Source of the DNA: Halovivax ruber XH-70
GTDB lineage: Archaea; Halobacteriota; Halobacteria; Halobacteriales; Natrialbaceae
DNA length: 64,000 nucleotides
Reading direction: 5' to 3'
Assembly (NCBI RefSeq): GCF_000328525.1
Contig: NC_019964.1
Location: 496,001-560,000 of the forward strand
Under the pieces are notes generated by a model. That model did no database searches and had not been told where the DNA came from. It was given only the letters and a program-made list of their open reading frames with translations. The translations under genes were made by a program, and so were the position numbers. Positions 17,535 through 26,844 of the stretch are shown here, one piece after another (position 1 is the first letter of the stretch; each line of letters starts with the position of its first letter).

Positions 17535-19364
17535 ATGTCAAATGATAGAGTATCACGACGAACGGTCCTTCGGGGCGTCGGCGCAGGGGCAGCGACAACA
17601 GCACTGGCAGGAAAGGCGACTGCGAGCAGTCACGACGAGTACGTCGTCGGACTCGCGCGCGGTACCGGGCCTGGGGTGGCAAAAGAGGCGGCGGCGTCGG
17701 TCCGGCGCGAGTTCGACTTCGGCGGCGTCGGAACGGCTGTCTCCGGCACGTTCTCCGAGCAAGCGAGGAAGGCGCTCGAGAATAACCCGAACGTGCGATA
17801 CGTCGAGGCGAACGACCAGATGCAAGCGCTGGCCCAGGAGACGCCATGGGGGATCGATCGCGTCGACGCGGACGTCCTCCACGATAACGGCGAGACCGGT
17901 GACGGTGCGGACATCGCCATCCTCGACACGGGCATCGACTCGGATCACGCCGACCTGCAGGCGAACGTTGCGGGCGGGAAGTGCTTCGCCGACGAGTGTT
18001 GCGGCCAGGCCAGCGGCGGGATCGGCGGCTGTGACGACAACTCGAACGGGTGCTCCGAACCGTGGGATGACGACAACGATCACGGGACCCACTGCGCCGG
18101 ATCGGCCGACGCCGTGGACAACGCGGAGGGCGTCGTCGGCGTCTCGACCGAAGCGAATCTCTGGGCCGGCAAGGTTCTGAACGGCTGCGGCTCGGGGTCG
18201 TACGACAACATCGCGGCCGGCATCGAGTGGGCAGCCGACCAGGGCTTCGACGTCGCCTCGTTGAGTCTCGGCGGCGAGGCCTCCCAGGTCGTCAAGGACG
18301 CCTGCCAGTACGCGTACGACAACGGCGTGTTGCTGGTCGCCGCGGCGGGCAACGATGGCGAGTGCACGGACTGCGTCGGCTACCCCGCCGCGTACGAGGA
18401 GTGTATCGCCGTCTCCGCGACCAGCGAGGACGACTCGCTGGCGAGCTTCTCCTCGACGGGTCCCGAAGTCGAGATCGCCGCGCCGGGCGAGGGCGTCCTC
18501 TCGACGGTGCCGACGGAGTCCTCGTCGAACGGGTTGGACACCTTTTCCGGAACGTCGATGGCGACACCGCACGTGGCCGGCGCGGGCGGTCAGTTGATGG
18601 CCAGCGGGTACACGAACACCGAGGCCCGCCAGCAACTGCGCGATACGGCCGAGGACATCGGCCTGGCCGACAACGAGCAGGGATACGGGCTGCTCGACGC
18701 CGAAGCGGCCGTGCTTGGCGGGGACGGTGGTGGCGGCAACGGTGCCCCCACCGTCGACAGTCTCTCGGCATCAGAGGTCGAGACCGACGACGGCGACGCC
18801 GAGTTCGACGTCGACTGGTCGGTCTCGGACGCCGACGGCAACCTCGATAGCGTCGACCTGACGCTCACCGACGACACCGCCGGCGAGACCGAGGACACCG
18901 TCTCGGTGAGTGCCAGCGGCGACACTGCCAGCGGGACGGATCGGCTGGTCGCTACCGGCGACGACGGCTCCGGGAACGACTACACCGTCGAACTGGTCGT
19001 CACCGACGCGGACGGGGCGTCCTCGTCGGATACCGCGACGGTTAGTGAGACCGAGGACACCGGCGGAGACACCGCGCCGGCCATCGATCAGTTCGCGGTT
19101 GGAAACAGTTCGAACGGCGGCTGGGCTCGCTTCGAGGTCGACTGGGCGGTCTCGGACGCCGACGGCGACCTCTCGACGGTGGATCTCGTCATGGAACAGA
19201 ACGGCTCGACGGTCGATTCCGCCAGCGAGAGCGCGAGCGGATCGAGCGCGTCCGGCACCACCCGCCTGGAGGACAAGAAGGGGTCGGGCAGTTACGACAT
19301 CACCCTGACCGTCACCGACGCGGCGGGTAAGACGAGCACGCAGACGAAGACCGTCACCGCGTAG
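17535..19364 (+). CDS. Tat-secreted subtilisin-family serine protease (halolysin-like) with two C-terminal Ig-like repeats
   Basis: 609-aa S8 protease. A Tat signal (SRRTVLRGVGAGAATTALAG, residues 7-26) and an I9-type propeptide (about 34-95) precede the catalytic domain. Active-site residues are D131 (DTGIDSDH), H183 (HGTHCAG), oxyanion N273 and S341 (GTSMATPHVAG). An unusual Cys-rich insertion (C150 to C173) sits between D and H. After a Gly linker (395-403), two related beta-rich repeats of about 95 aa follow (404-503 and 508-609), each starting APxxD and containing DVDWSVSDADG-like sequence. These probably aid substrate binding or salt stability. The following secreted protease is its paralogue. 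Confidence 0.95.
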   Translation: MSNDRVSRRTVLRGVGAGAATTALAGKATASSHDEYVVGLARGTGPGVAKEAAASVRREFDFGGVGTAVSGTFSEQARKALENNPNVRYVEANDQMQALAQETPWGIDRVDADVLHDNGETGDGADIAILDTGIDSDHADLQANVAGGKCFADECCGQASGGIGGCDDNSNGCSEPWDDDNDHGTHCAGSADAVDNAEGVVGVSTEANLWAGKVLNGCGSGSYDNIAAGIEWAADQGFDVASLSLGGEASQVVKDACQYAYDNGVLLVAAAGNDGECTDCVGYPAAYEECIAVSATSEDDSLASFSSTGPEVEIAAPGEGVLSTVPTESSSNGLDTFSGTSMATPHVAGAGGQLMASGYTNTEARQQLRDTAEDIGLADNEQGYGLLDAEAAVLGGDGGGGNGAPTVDSLSASEVETDDGDAEFDVDWSVSDADGNLDSVDLTLTDDTAGETEDTVSVSASGDTASGTDRLVATGDDGSGNDYTVELVVTDADGASSSDTATVSETEDTGGDTAPAIDQFAVGNSSNGGWARFEVDWAVSDADGDLSTVDLVMEQNGSTVDSASESASGSSASGTTRLEDKKGSGSYDITLTVTDAAGKTSTQTKTVTA

Positions 19365-19972
19365 AACATCGTCGACCCCCGTCACTGTTTCTTCGGAATG
19401 GTATTGCGGATGGTGAAGAACCGTACCGGTAGCTCTTGCACAGGTGAAGGGGGTCAGTGCAGTATCATCGTCGCTTCCGTCGCGTGATGTATCCCTATTG
19501 TCACTGTGAAACCGCCAGCAGGCGTCCGCTCGCCAGCGTACGCGAACCAGTCAATTAGAAAATATAATTAGGAAATAGCTAGTGGTTATGTTGTTATATG
19601 GTTACCAAAATCTGCCGCTATCGACTCGCCGTCGTGGGAAATTGAACGTGCGTTTATTTGTGTTTTTGGCTGAGATATTCACGAACGTCTACCGAATCAG
19701 GTAATAGTTGAAGAGTGAAAAAATATTAAAATACGATGGTATTGTGCTGGTGGGTAGGCGCATGCTGTGTTCGAACGTACCACGCGGCCGGAACGTCGGA
19801 CGACCGGCACCGGGAGGGCGGCGGACGTGACGACGCGGTCGGGTCGAAAGGAGCGACGGGCCGAACCCGATAGTCGGTTCGAGTCGGTGGGCGAGCGCGG
19901 GTCCTGTGACCTGCGCGAGGTATCGCGGGCGGACGTGTCGGGCGAACGGGCGCCGTGCGCCGGGAGCAATCC
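19365..19972. other. 608-bp intergenic region with AT-rich core
   Basis: No credible gene was found. About 19540-19745 is strikingly AT-rich for this genome (runs such as AGAAAATATAATTAGGAAATAG). It contains ATGGTTACC (19598-19606), echoing the element before subtilase 1, and a TATA-like AAAAAATATTAAAAT near 19720-19733. The remaining 220 bp up to subtilase 2 is GC-rich; its open frames look like shadows. A long 5' leader for subtilase 2 is possible. Confidence 0.5.
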
Positions 19973-21511
19973 ATGCCAGCAGAATCACCAACACGACGAA
20001 CGGTACTCAGAACCGCCGCGGCCGGCGCGGCTGCAACGGGCTTCGCTGGAACAGCACTTGCCGAACCGACCGGACGCACACTCGTCGGGCTCCAGCCCGG
20101 CAGCGACGCCTCGGTCGCGACCACCCAGGCAGAGTCGGTCCACCGGGAACTCGACTTCGGCGACATCGGCAGGGTCGTCGCCGGGACCTTCTCGGACAAC
20201 GCCATCTCGGCGCTACAGAACAACCCGAACGTCAGGTACGTCGAGAAGGAGGGCCGTATGCACGCGCTGGCTCAGGACGTGCCCTACGGCATCGACATCG
20301 TCGAGGCCGACGTCGCCCACGACAACGGCGAGACGGGCGCCGGGGCGGACATCGCCATCGTCGACACCGGTATCGACCAAGATCACCCTGATCTGCAGGC
20401 GAATCTCGGAAACGGCGCCGACTTCACTGGCACCGGATCGTGGGACGACGACAACGGTCACGGCACCCACTGTGCCGGCATTGCCAACGCGGACGACAAC
20501 ACCGAAGGCGTCGTCGGCGTCTCGACGGAGGCGACTCTTCACGCGGCGAAGGTACTCGACAGCGGCGGGGGCGGCAACTTCTCCGATATCGCGGCTGGCG
20601 TCGAGTGGGTCGCCAACCAGGGCTACGACGTGGCCTCGCTCTCCCTCGGTGGGTCGACGGGCAGCTCGGCGCTGGAGGACGCCTGCCAGTACGCGACCAA
20701 CAACGGCGTGCTGGTCGTCGCCGCCGCCGGCAACGACGGCGAGTGCTCGGATTGTGTGAGCTACCCGGCGGCTTACGACACGGTGATGGCGGTCAGCGCG
20801 ACGGACTCGAACGACGATATCGCGTCGTTCTCCTCGACCGGCCCGGAGATCGATATCGCCGCACCTGGTGCGGGCGTCTACTCGACGTACAACGACGGGG
20901 GATACACCAGCCTCGACGGGACCTCGATGGCGTGTCCGCACGTCGCCGGTGCCGGTGGACAGTTGATGGCCAACGGCTACTCGAACACCGACGCACGCCA
21001 GCAGTTGACGAACACGGCCGACGACATCTGTCGGTGTTCGGATGACGCTGGCGCCGGCCGTCTCAACGTCGCCGCGGCGCTCGGGCTCCAGTCACCCTCG
21101 AACTGCAGCGGGACGACGGAGTGTCAGAACGATAGTGGCGGCGGTGGCGGTTGTTTCATCACGACCGCCACCGCCGGCGAGGGCCCGACGCTCGACTCGC
21201 TGCGTCGGTTCCGCGACGAGTCGATGGCGGCGACACCGGTCGGTCGCGGCATGGTCGGGCTCTACTACCGGATCAGTCCGCCCATCGCCGACACACTGGA
21301 GCGCCACCCCGAAAGCCTGACGACGCGGGCGACCCGGAAGATCGTCGACGTGTGCGCGTCGCTGTCAGATCGGCAGGACGAGACCGACTCGCCCGTCGAG
21401 AGCGCGTCGCTCGGCGTCACGCTCACGGCGCTGTACATGGTCGGGATCACGGTCGGTGCCAGTGGGCACTTCGGCATCCGGATGCGAGAACAGCTCGATC
21501 GCACGGAGTGA
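19973..21511 (+). CDS. Tat-secreted subtilisin-family serine protease with C-terminal CFI-box domain
   Basis: 512-aa S8 protease, a paralogue of the preceding gene. The Tat signal TRRTVLRTAAAGAAATGFAG (7-26) is followed by a propeptide. Catalytic residues are D131, H163, N254 and S318 (GTSMACPHVAG). A Cys-containing Gly-rich linker (378-392) leads to CFITTATAGEG (from C394) and LRRFRDESMAATPVGRGMV, then YYRISPPIADTLERHP: a CFI-box C-terminal domain. A weak hydrophobic segment follows (GVTLTALYMVGITVGASG). The domain may retain or anchor the enzyme at the cell surface (inference). Start 19973 is preferred over the GTG at 19955 because it puts the Tat motif at the usual distance. Confidence 0.93.
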   Translation: MPAESPTRRTVLRTAAAGAAATGFAGTALAEPTGRTLVGLQPGSDASVATTQAESVHRELDFGDIGRVVAGTFSDNAISALQNNPNVRYVEKEGRMHALAQDVPYGIDIVEADVAHDNGETGAGADIAIVDTGIDQDHPDLQANLGNGADFTGTGSWDDDNGHGTHCAGIANADDNTEGVVGVSTEATLHAAKVLDSGGGGNFSDIAAGVEWVANQGYDVASLSLGGSTGSSALEDACQYATNNGVLVVAAAGNDGECSDCVSYPAAYDTVMAVSATDSNDDIASFSSTGPEIDIAAPGAGVYSTYNDGGYTSLDGTSMACPHVAGAGGQLMANGYSNTDARQQLTNTADDICRCSDDAGAGRLNVAAALGLQSPSNCSGTTECQNDSGGGGGCFITTATAGEGPTLDSLRRFRDESMAATPVGRGMVGLYYRISPPIADTLERHPESLTTRATRKIVDVCASLSDRQDETDSPVESASLGVTLTALYMVGITVGASGHFGIRMREQLDRTE

Positions 21512-21518
21512 TCGGCCA

Positions 21519-21875
21519 CTACTGGCCGAGCTTTTCGCGAGAGATAGAGACGCCGGTCGGCGTGACGATGATCTGGTCGTCGCCCTTCTGGACGATGTCG
21601 CCGCCGACCTCCTGGACGACCTGCCGGAGCTCGTCTAGAACGTGTTCGACGGTTTTGTCCTGCGTCCGGAGTCTGGTGATGTCTGCGACGACGAGATCGC
21701 CGTCGTAGACGGCGTCTTTGATGTCGATCGTGGCCGATTGGCCGTCGATCTCGGCGAAGCGAACGGACATCGTCGCCTCGCCAGGGTCGGCCGCGACGTC
21801 GTCGATATTGAGTTCCACGTAGTCCTCGGTCGTTCGCCCGCCGCCGCCACCGAGGATTTTGCTCATGAGGCCCAT
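21519..21875 (-). CDS. sepF: SepF-like cell division protein
   Basis: 118-aa archaeal SepF, the membrane anchor for FtsZ. The N terminus MGLMSKILGG is the amphipathic membrane-targeting helix typical of haloarchaeal SepF. A short acidic linker and the DUF552 core follow (KDAVYDGDLVVADITRLRTQ ... VVQEVGGDIVQKGDDQIIVTP). The TATA box at 21899-21908 supports initiation at 21875 rather than at the ATG three codons later. It converges with subtilase 2, with stops 7 nt apart. Confidence 0.95.
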   Translation of the reverse strand: MGLMSKILGGGGGRTTEDYVELNIDDVAADPGEATMSVRFAEIDGQSATIDIKDAVYDGDLVVADITRLRTQDKTVEHVLDELRQVVQEVGGDIVQKGDDQIIVTPTGVSISREKLGQ

Positions 21876-21898
21876 GGAACACACGTCCGCCGCCGCGA

Positions 21899-21908
21899 GT
21901 ATAATACT
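21899..21908 (-). promoter_or_regulatory. TATA box of sepF
   Basis: The minus-strand sequence AGTATTATAC is centred 28 nt before the sepF ATG, giving a leaderless mRNA. The rest of the 315-bp gap to the next gene holds only the upstream region of the Lrp-TRASH regulator. Confidence 0.6.
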
Positions 21909-22159
21909 TACGTCAGACGTACTTTCACCCGCCCATGGCGACGAGCTGGCCGCTGACGCTGGCGGTGTGTTCCACGTAGGCTGGCACATCTCACCACCGA
22001 CCGTTCGTCGCACAGGTGTCTGCATCGAGGAGTGGGCTGTGGCAGGGGGAGTCGACCGTTGGATACCCACCACGCGCTGGGACGGCGCGTTGCCCCCCGA
22101 GTAGATTCTGTTCGAAGGTAGTACTCAGCTTCAACTTTCGATTCAAAACCGATCCGGGA

Positions 22160-22168
22160 GATATACTT
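22160..22168 (+). promoter_or_regulatory. TATA box of the Lrp/TRASH regulator
   Basis: GATATACTT is centred 27 nt upstream of the ATG at 22191, predicting a leaderless transcript. A TTCGAAGG element lies further upstream at 22111-22118 and resembles the core of the motif shared by copA and copZ. Confidence 0.55.
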
Positions 22169-22190
22169 GTCTCCGCTACCTAGCCAGACC

Positions 22191-22781
22191 ATGCACACGC
22201 TGGACGAGACCGATCTCGAGATCCTTCGGATGCTTGGCGAAGACGCGCGTCGTCCCTTCAGCGAGATTGCCGACGAAGTCGACCTCTCGGGGCCGGCCGT
22301 CTCCGACCGGGTGAGCCGACTCGAGGAGACGGGCGTCATCAACGGGTTCACCGTCGACGTCGATCGATCGCAGCTACAGGCTGGTGTTCCGGTGTTCGTC
22401 CAGCTCACGACGGAGTCGGCTCAGCTCGCGACGATCCGAGAGCGTGTCGAGTCGGACGAGGCTGTCGAGCACGTGTTCGTGACGGCCGACGGTGGGCTCT
22501 GGTTCTACGCCCGCGCGCAGGTACAAAACGTCCGCCAGTGGCTCGACGGGGTGATCGGTGACACCGAGTCCGTCGAGTACACGGTCACGTTGATCGACGA
22601 CGTCGCCTGGCAGCCATCGCTCGGCGGCACGGCCTTCGCGCTCACGTGCGCGGAGTGTGGAAACACGGTCGACAGCGAGGGCGAGTCCGAGCGGATCGAC
22701 GACCGGGTCTATCACTTCTGTTGTTCTTCGTGTCAGAGCCGGTTCGTCGAGCGCTACGACCGATTCGAAGCTGGCGCATGA
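22191..22781 (+). CDS. Lrp/AsnC family regulator with C-terminal TRASH metal-binding domain
   Basis: 196-aa regulator. Residues 4-50 form the AsnC-type helix-turn-helix (LDETDLEILRMLGEDARRPF, VSDRVSRLEETGV), followed by an abbreviated regulatory domain. From residue 153, CAECGN, then YHFCCSSCQSRF, supply the Cys/His ligands of a TRASH domain (C153, C156, H175, C177, C178, C181). A homologue in Halobacterium (VNG1179C) is reported as a copper-responsive regulator needed for induction of the copper ATPase. Here the ATPase gene is directly downstream, so this is very likely the local copper sensor. The in-frame start at 22167 overlaps the TATA box and is rejected. Confidence 0.93.
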   Translation: MHTLDETDLEILRMLGEDARRPFSEIADEVDLSGPAVSDRVSRLEETGVINGFTVDVDRSQLQAGVPVFVQLTTESAQLATIRERVESDEAVEHVFVTADGGLWFYARAQVQNVRQWLDGVIGDTESVEYTVTLIDDVAWQPSLGGTAFALTCAECGNTVDSEGESERIDDRVYHFCCSSCQSRFVERYDRFEAGA

Positions 22782-22782
22782 G

Positions 22783-22796
22783 GCTTTGTATTCGAA
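22783..22796 (+). promoter_or_regulatory. Putative copper-regulon motif upstream of copA
   Basis: GCTTTGTATTCGAA lies 71 nt before the copA start. It matches 13 of 14 bases with 25817-25830 before copZ (GCTTTGCATTCGAA). No such element was noticed elsewhere in the window. It is a candidate binding site for the TRASH regulator (inference from position). Confidence 0.5.
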
Positions 22797-22866
22797 AGAC
22801 TAGCCCACACCTACCTTTGCCTTCTAATCGGAAAACGGGGTAAGTGAGTGGCGCGTAGGATTGATA

Positions 22867-25527
22867 ATGAGTACCCGAACCGCACGGCTCGAAATCCAGG
22901 GGATGAGCTGTGCCAACTGCTCGCAGTCGGTCACCGACGCGGTGGAAGCGCTCGACGGCGTCACCGGGGCCAGCGTGAACTTTGCAACGGACGAAGGATC
23001 AGTCACGTACGACCCCGCGAAGACCTCGTTGACCGAGATCTACGACGCGATCGACGGGGCCGGCTACCACGCTCGTCGCGAGACGGTCTCGATCGGCATC
23101 TCCGACATGACGTGTGCGAACTGTGCCTCGACCAACGAAGAAGCGCTCGAACTGGTCCCGGGTGTCGTCGAGGCGACTGCGAACTACGCGACGGACGAAG
23201 CGCAGGTCGCGTACAACCCGGCCGAGGTCGACCGCGCAACCCTGTACGACACCGTCGAGGAGGCCGGTTACACGCCGATCCGCGACGACGGAGACGACGA
23301 GACCGAGCAGGATCGGCGCGACGCCGCCCGCAACGAGGAGATCCGGAAACACCTTCGACTGACGCTGTTCGGGGCCGTCCTCTCCCTTCCAATGTTGCTC
23401 TTCATGGCCGACATGATCTTGCTCGGGGGGACGATATTCCCCCACTCGATATTTGGCGTCGAACTCAGCTGGGTCGAGTTCCTCCTCGCGACGCCGGTTC
23501 AGGCGGCACTCGGCTGGCCGTTCTACAAGAATTCCTACAAGGCCATCGTGACGAACGGCCGGGCGAACATGGACGTCCTGATCGCGCTCGGCTCCTCGAC
23601 GGCCTACCTCTACAGCGTCGCGGTCTTGCTGGGGCTGGTCGCCGGCGATACCTACTTCGATACGGCTGCGTTCATCCTCGTGTTCATCACGCTGGGGAAC
23701 TACCTCGAGGCCCGCTCGAAGGGACAGGCGGGCGATGCGCTTCGAAAGCTCCTCGAGATGGAGGCCGAGACGGCCACAGTCGTCCGCGACGACGGCACCG
23801 AGGAGGAAGTGCCGCTGGAGGACGTGACCGAGGGCGACCGGATGAAGGTTCGCCCCGGCGAGAAAATTCCGACCGACGGTGTCGTCGTCGACGGTCAGTC
23901 CGCCGTCGACGAATCGATGGTCACCGGCGAGTCGGTCCCCGTCGAGAAACGTGACGGCGACGACGTCGTCGGTTCGACGATCAACGAGAACGGCGTGCTG
24001 ACCGTCGAGGCGACGAAGGTCGGCGAGGATACCGCCCTCCAGCAGATCGTCCGCACGGTGAAGGACGCCCAGTCACGCCAGCCGGAGATCCAGAACCTCG
24101 CCGACCGGATCTCGGCGTACTTCGTTCCGGCCGTGATCGTGAACGCCCTCTTCTGGGGGATCGTCTGGTTCCTCTTCCCCGAGGCGCTCGCAGGCTTCGT
24201 CGACTGGCTCCCGCTGTGGGAGCAGGTCGCCGGCGGCCCCTCCGAAGCCGGCGGCACCATCTCCGTCTTCGAGTTCGCCATCGTCGTCTTCGCCTCCTCG
24301 GTGCTCATCGCCTGTCCCTGCGCGCTCGGATTAGCGACGCCTGCCGCGACGATGGTCGGGACCACGATCGGCGCGCAAAATGGCGTCCTCTTCAAGGGCG
24401 GTGACATCTTGGAGCGTGCGAAGGACGTCGACACCGTCGTCTTCGACAAGACGGGAACCCTCACCGAAGGCGAGATGGAGCTAACCGACGTCGTCGTGTT
24501 CGACGGTGACGGCACGCCCGCGGCTGACGGGGGCGAGCCGGCGACCGACGGCGGACAGGTCGAAGGCCGTAAGCGCCTCGACGAGGACCGCGTGCTCGAA
24601 CTCGCCGCGACGGCTGAGCACGGCTCGGAACACCCGCTCGCGCAGGCGATCGTCGACGGTGCCGAGGAACGCGGTATCGACGTCGATGCACCCGACGACT
24701 TCGAAAACGTCCCGGGGCACGGCATCCGCGCGACGGTAGAGGGCTGGGAGCCGCGTCGCGGCTCCGGCAGGGCGAGCGGAGAGCGGAGCGAACCGAGAGC
24801 GACCGAGGTTCTCGTCGGCAATCGCAAACTCCTCAGGGACGCGGGGGTCGACCCCGAACCCGCCGCGGAAACGATGGAACGGCTGGAGAACGAGGGCAAG
24901 ACGGCGATGCTGGTGGCTGCCGACGGCGAACTCATCGGCGTCGTCGCCGACGCCGATACCGTCAAGGAGCGCGCGAAAGCCGCCGTCGCCGATCTCCACG
25001 ATCGCGGCGTCGACGTCATGATGCTCACCGGCGACAACGAGCGGACGGCCCGCGCGGTCGCCGAACAGGTCGGGATCGAGCCCGACAACGTCCGCGCAGA
25101 GGTCCTGCCCGAGGACAAATCCGACGCGGTCGAGGCGATTCAAGCGGAGGGCCGCAAGGCGATGATGGTCGGTGACGGCGTCAACGACGCGCCCGCGCTG
25201 GCGGTCGCCCACGTCGGGACGGCGATCGGTAGCGGCACCGACGTCGCCATCGAGGCCGCGGACGTCACGCTGATGCGCGACGACCCGGTCGACGTCGTGA
25301 AGGCGATCCGCATCTCCGACGCGACACTCCAGAAGATCAAGCAGAACCTCGTCTGGGCGCTCGGTTACAACACGACGCTGATCCCGTTGGCCTCGCTGGG
25401 CCTGCTCCAGCCCGTGCTGGCCGCGGCCGCGATGGCGTTCTCGAGCGTGTCGGTGCTGTCGAACAGCCTGTTGTTCCGCCGGTACAAGCCGGACGAGGAC
25501 TATCGCCTCCTCGGCTGGCTCCGCTGA
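22867..25527 (+). CDS. copA: Copper-translocating P-type ATPase (CopA-type P1B)
   Basis: 886-aa heavy-metal pump. Two N-terminal HMA domains carry GMSCANC (C15, C18) and DMTCANC. The actuator has VTGESVP, the transmembrane metal site is CPC at 483-485, the phosphorylation site is DKTGT at D527, the P1B HP motif is SEHPLAQ, and the hinge is [10 protein letters not shown]. The CPC-type site indicates Cu(I) export. Two low-complexity insertions lie in the nucleotide-binding region: an Asp/Gly-rich loop (about 545-575) and a repeat-like segment (629-647). Start at the ATG 22867, just after an in-frame TTG; AGGATT just upstream may serve as a weak ribosome-binding site. It follows its presumed regulator. 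Confidence 0.96.
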   Translation: MSTRTARLEIQGMSCANCSQSVTDAVEALDGVTGASVNFATDEGSVTYDPAKTSLTEIYDAIDGAGYHARRETVSIGISDMTCANCASTNEEALELVPGVVEATANYATDEAQVAYNPAEVDRATLYDTVEEAGYTPIRDDGDDETEQDRRDAARNEEIRKHLRLTLFGAVLSLPMLLFMADMILLGGTIFPHSIFGVELSWVEFLLATPVQAALGWPFYKNSYKAIVTNGRANMDVLIALGSSTAYLYSVAVLLGLVAGDTYFDTAAFILVFITLGNYLEARSKGQAGDALRKLLEMEAETATVVRDDGTEEEVPLEDVTEGDRMKVRPGEKIPTDGVVVDGQSAVDESMVTGESVPVEKRDGDDVVGSTINENGVLTVEATKVGEDTALQQIVRTVKDAQSRQPEIQNLADRISAYFVPAVIVNALFWGIVWFLFPEALAGFVDWLPLWEQVAGGPSEAGGTISVFEFAIVVFASSVLIACPCALGLATPAATMVGTTIGAQNGVLFKGGDILERAKDVDTVVFDKTGTLTEGEMELTDVVVFDGDGTPAADGGEPATDGGQVEGRKRLDEDRVLELAATAEHGSEHPLAQAIVDGAEERGIDVDAPDDFENVPGHGIRATVEGWEPRRGSGRASGERSEPRATEVLVGNRKLLRDAGVDPEPAAETMERLENEGKTAMLVAADGELIGVVADADTVKERAKAAVADLHDRGVDVMMLTGDNERTARAVAEQVGIEPDNVRAEVLPEDKSDAVEAIQAEGRKAMMVGDGVNDAPALAVAHVGTAIGSGTDVAIEAADVTLMRDDPVDVVKAIRISDATLQKIKQNLVWALGYNTTLIPLASLGLLQPVLAAAAMAFSSVSVLSNSLLFRRYKPDEDYRLLGWLR
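24751..24807 (+). repeat. Low-complexity GC-rich insertion inside copA
   Basis: The segment encodes [19 protein letters not shown] (residues 629-647) within the ATP-binding domain, between conserved strands. Its DNA is made of short overlapping GAGCGGA/GAGCGAA-like units. Other CopA proteins lack it at this point, and it keeps the frame. Confidence 0.6.
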
Positions 25528-25619
25528 CGGGGCGAACACCGTCCAGAACCGATTCTCACTGCGGACCTGCCGTTTCTGGATCTAGCCTCGTCGATCGGTG
25601 ACGACGCCATCCGAAGTCC

Positions 25620-25679
<60 letters not shown>

Positions 25680-25816
25680 AACTCACTCCCGTCACGGACG
25701 CTCCGTCGGTTCCAACACTTCGATCGGCACGAACACTTCGATCGGCACGACCACTCCCGCACACGCAAAGCACACCGCACAGAAAGTTTTGGCGTGCGGG
25801 TTTTGCTGGCGGTATC

Positions 25817-25830
25817 GCTTTGCATTCGAA
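25817..25830 (+). promoter_or_regulatory. Putative copper-regulon motif upstream of copZ
   Basis: GCTTTGCATTCGAA lies 47 nt before the copZ start and differs from the copA-upstream element by one base. It contains the 6-bp palindrome TTCGAA. Confidence 0.5.
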
Positions 25831-25876
25831 GCAGCAAGTGGGAAAGTCGTCCAACCCCTACTATCGGACGACCGAT

Positions 25877-26074
25877 ATGCCAGAAACGATCACTGTCGAA
25901 GGAATGACGTGCGGACACTGTGAACAGACGGTCGAATCGGCGCTCGAAGACGTCGACGGCGTCACGACGGCGACCGCAGACCGTGAGGCGGAGTCGGCCA
26001 CCGTCGAGGGAGATGTCGATCCGACCGCGCTCGTCACTGCAGTCGACGACGCGGGCTACGACGCGTCCGAGTAG
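25877..26074 (+). CDS. Heavy-metal-associated domain protein (CopZ-like copper chaperone)
   Basis: 65-aa single HMA domain with the metal-binding motif GMTCGHC (C12, C15) and the usual ferredoxin-like pattern, ending DDAGYDASE. It probably carries Cu(I) to the HMA domains of the upstream CopA. The in-frame start at 25820 lies inside the shared motif; the ATG at 25877 gives the canonical MPETITVEGM. Its separate upstream motif suggests its own copper-controlled promoter rather than read-through from copA. Confidence 0.93.
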   Translation: MPETITVEGMTCGHCEQTVESALEDVDGVTTATADREAESATVEGDVDPTALVTAVDDAGYDASE

Positions 26075-26173
26075 GGCCGTTCACTATCCACTCTCTGTCT
26101 ACCGACGGGTGACGAGGTTGTCCCGGTACGCTCCCGGGCGACAGTCGACCCGCTTCGACTGTGTCGATGGGAC

Positions 26174-26587
26174 TCAGGCGTCCGAGTCACCGAGCGACTC
26201 GTCGATCGTCTCGACGACGCGCTCGTATCGCTCGTGTACTTCCTTCCCGATCGCGTCCAGTTCGGACGACTCGGCGAGGTCGAGGAGTGGTATCGCGTCG
26301 ACCGCGTTCACCGCGATCGCTCCTTCGTCGGTCTCGTAGACCACGACGTTGCATGGCAACAGTGCGCCGAGTTCGATCTCCTCGCCGAGTGCTTCGTGTG
26401 CGAGTCCGGGGTTGCAGGCGCCGAGAATGCGGTACTGTCGGAACTCCTCGTCGAGTTTTTCCGCAAACGTCGCCTGGACGTCGACGTCGGTGAGGACGCC
26501 GAACCCCTCGTCTTCGAGCGCGTCGATCGTCTCGTCGACGACCTCGTCGAACGATCCTCGAACAGTCGTCTGTATTGTATATACCAT
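26174..26587 (-). CDS. DUF302 family protein
   Basis: 137-aa soluble protein of the DUF302 fold. Recognisable segments are DEVVDETIDALEDEGFGVLT near the N terminus and YRILGACNPGLAHEAL in the middle, with a lone Cys in this motif and another in LLPCNVVVYE. Function is unknown; some bacterial relatives sit with metal or sulfur genes. Here it ends 99 bp from the convergent copper chaperone, so a metal-stress role is possible but unproven. A TTAAGG box about 26 nt upstream of the ATG fits a leaderless mRNA. Confidence 0.85.
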   Translation of the reverse strand: MVYTIQTTVRGSFDEVVDETIDALEDEGFGVLTDVDVQATFAEKLDEEFRQYRILGACNPGLAHEALGEEIELGALLPCNVVVYETDEGAIAVNAVDAIPLLDLAESSELDAIGKEVHERYERVVETIDESLGDSDA

Positions 26588-26812
26588 ACAAGATAGTGCG
26601 TGCGGACGGCCTTAACGATGTGTGGTCCGGATTGCCTGCCGAGCCATCCGACAGCAGACGGGCCTGGATGGTTCCTCGGGGATTGGACACGGTTAATTCG
26701 TCGAGCGGTGGGTCGGCTAACACGCCCAGAAGTGGACCGGGTTATACGCCGAGAGCGGCGAATCGATTCCGACTCGCGTTCGTGTTTCATGCACGATTCT
26801 CCTCGAAACCCG

Positions 26813-26821
26813 CATTTATCC
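26813..26821 (+). promoter_or_regulatory. TATA-like box of the DUF1028 gene
   Basis: GCATTTATC is centred about 27-28 nt upstream of the ATG at 26845. The long in-frame extension back to 26575 crosses this promoter and is rejected. Confidence 0.5.
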
Positions 26822-26844
26822 CCTCCTGGTCAGTGTACTCGGCT

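Noticed and set aside
19767-20759. 330-aa plus-strand ORF overlapping subtilase 2
   Set aside because: Ser/Arg/Thr-rich out-of-frame product of the protease gene; no motifs.
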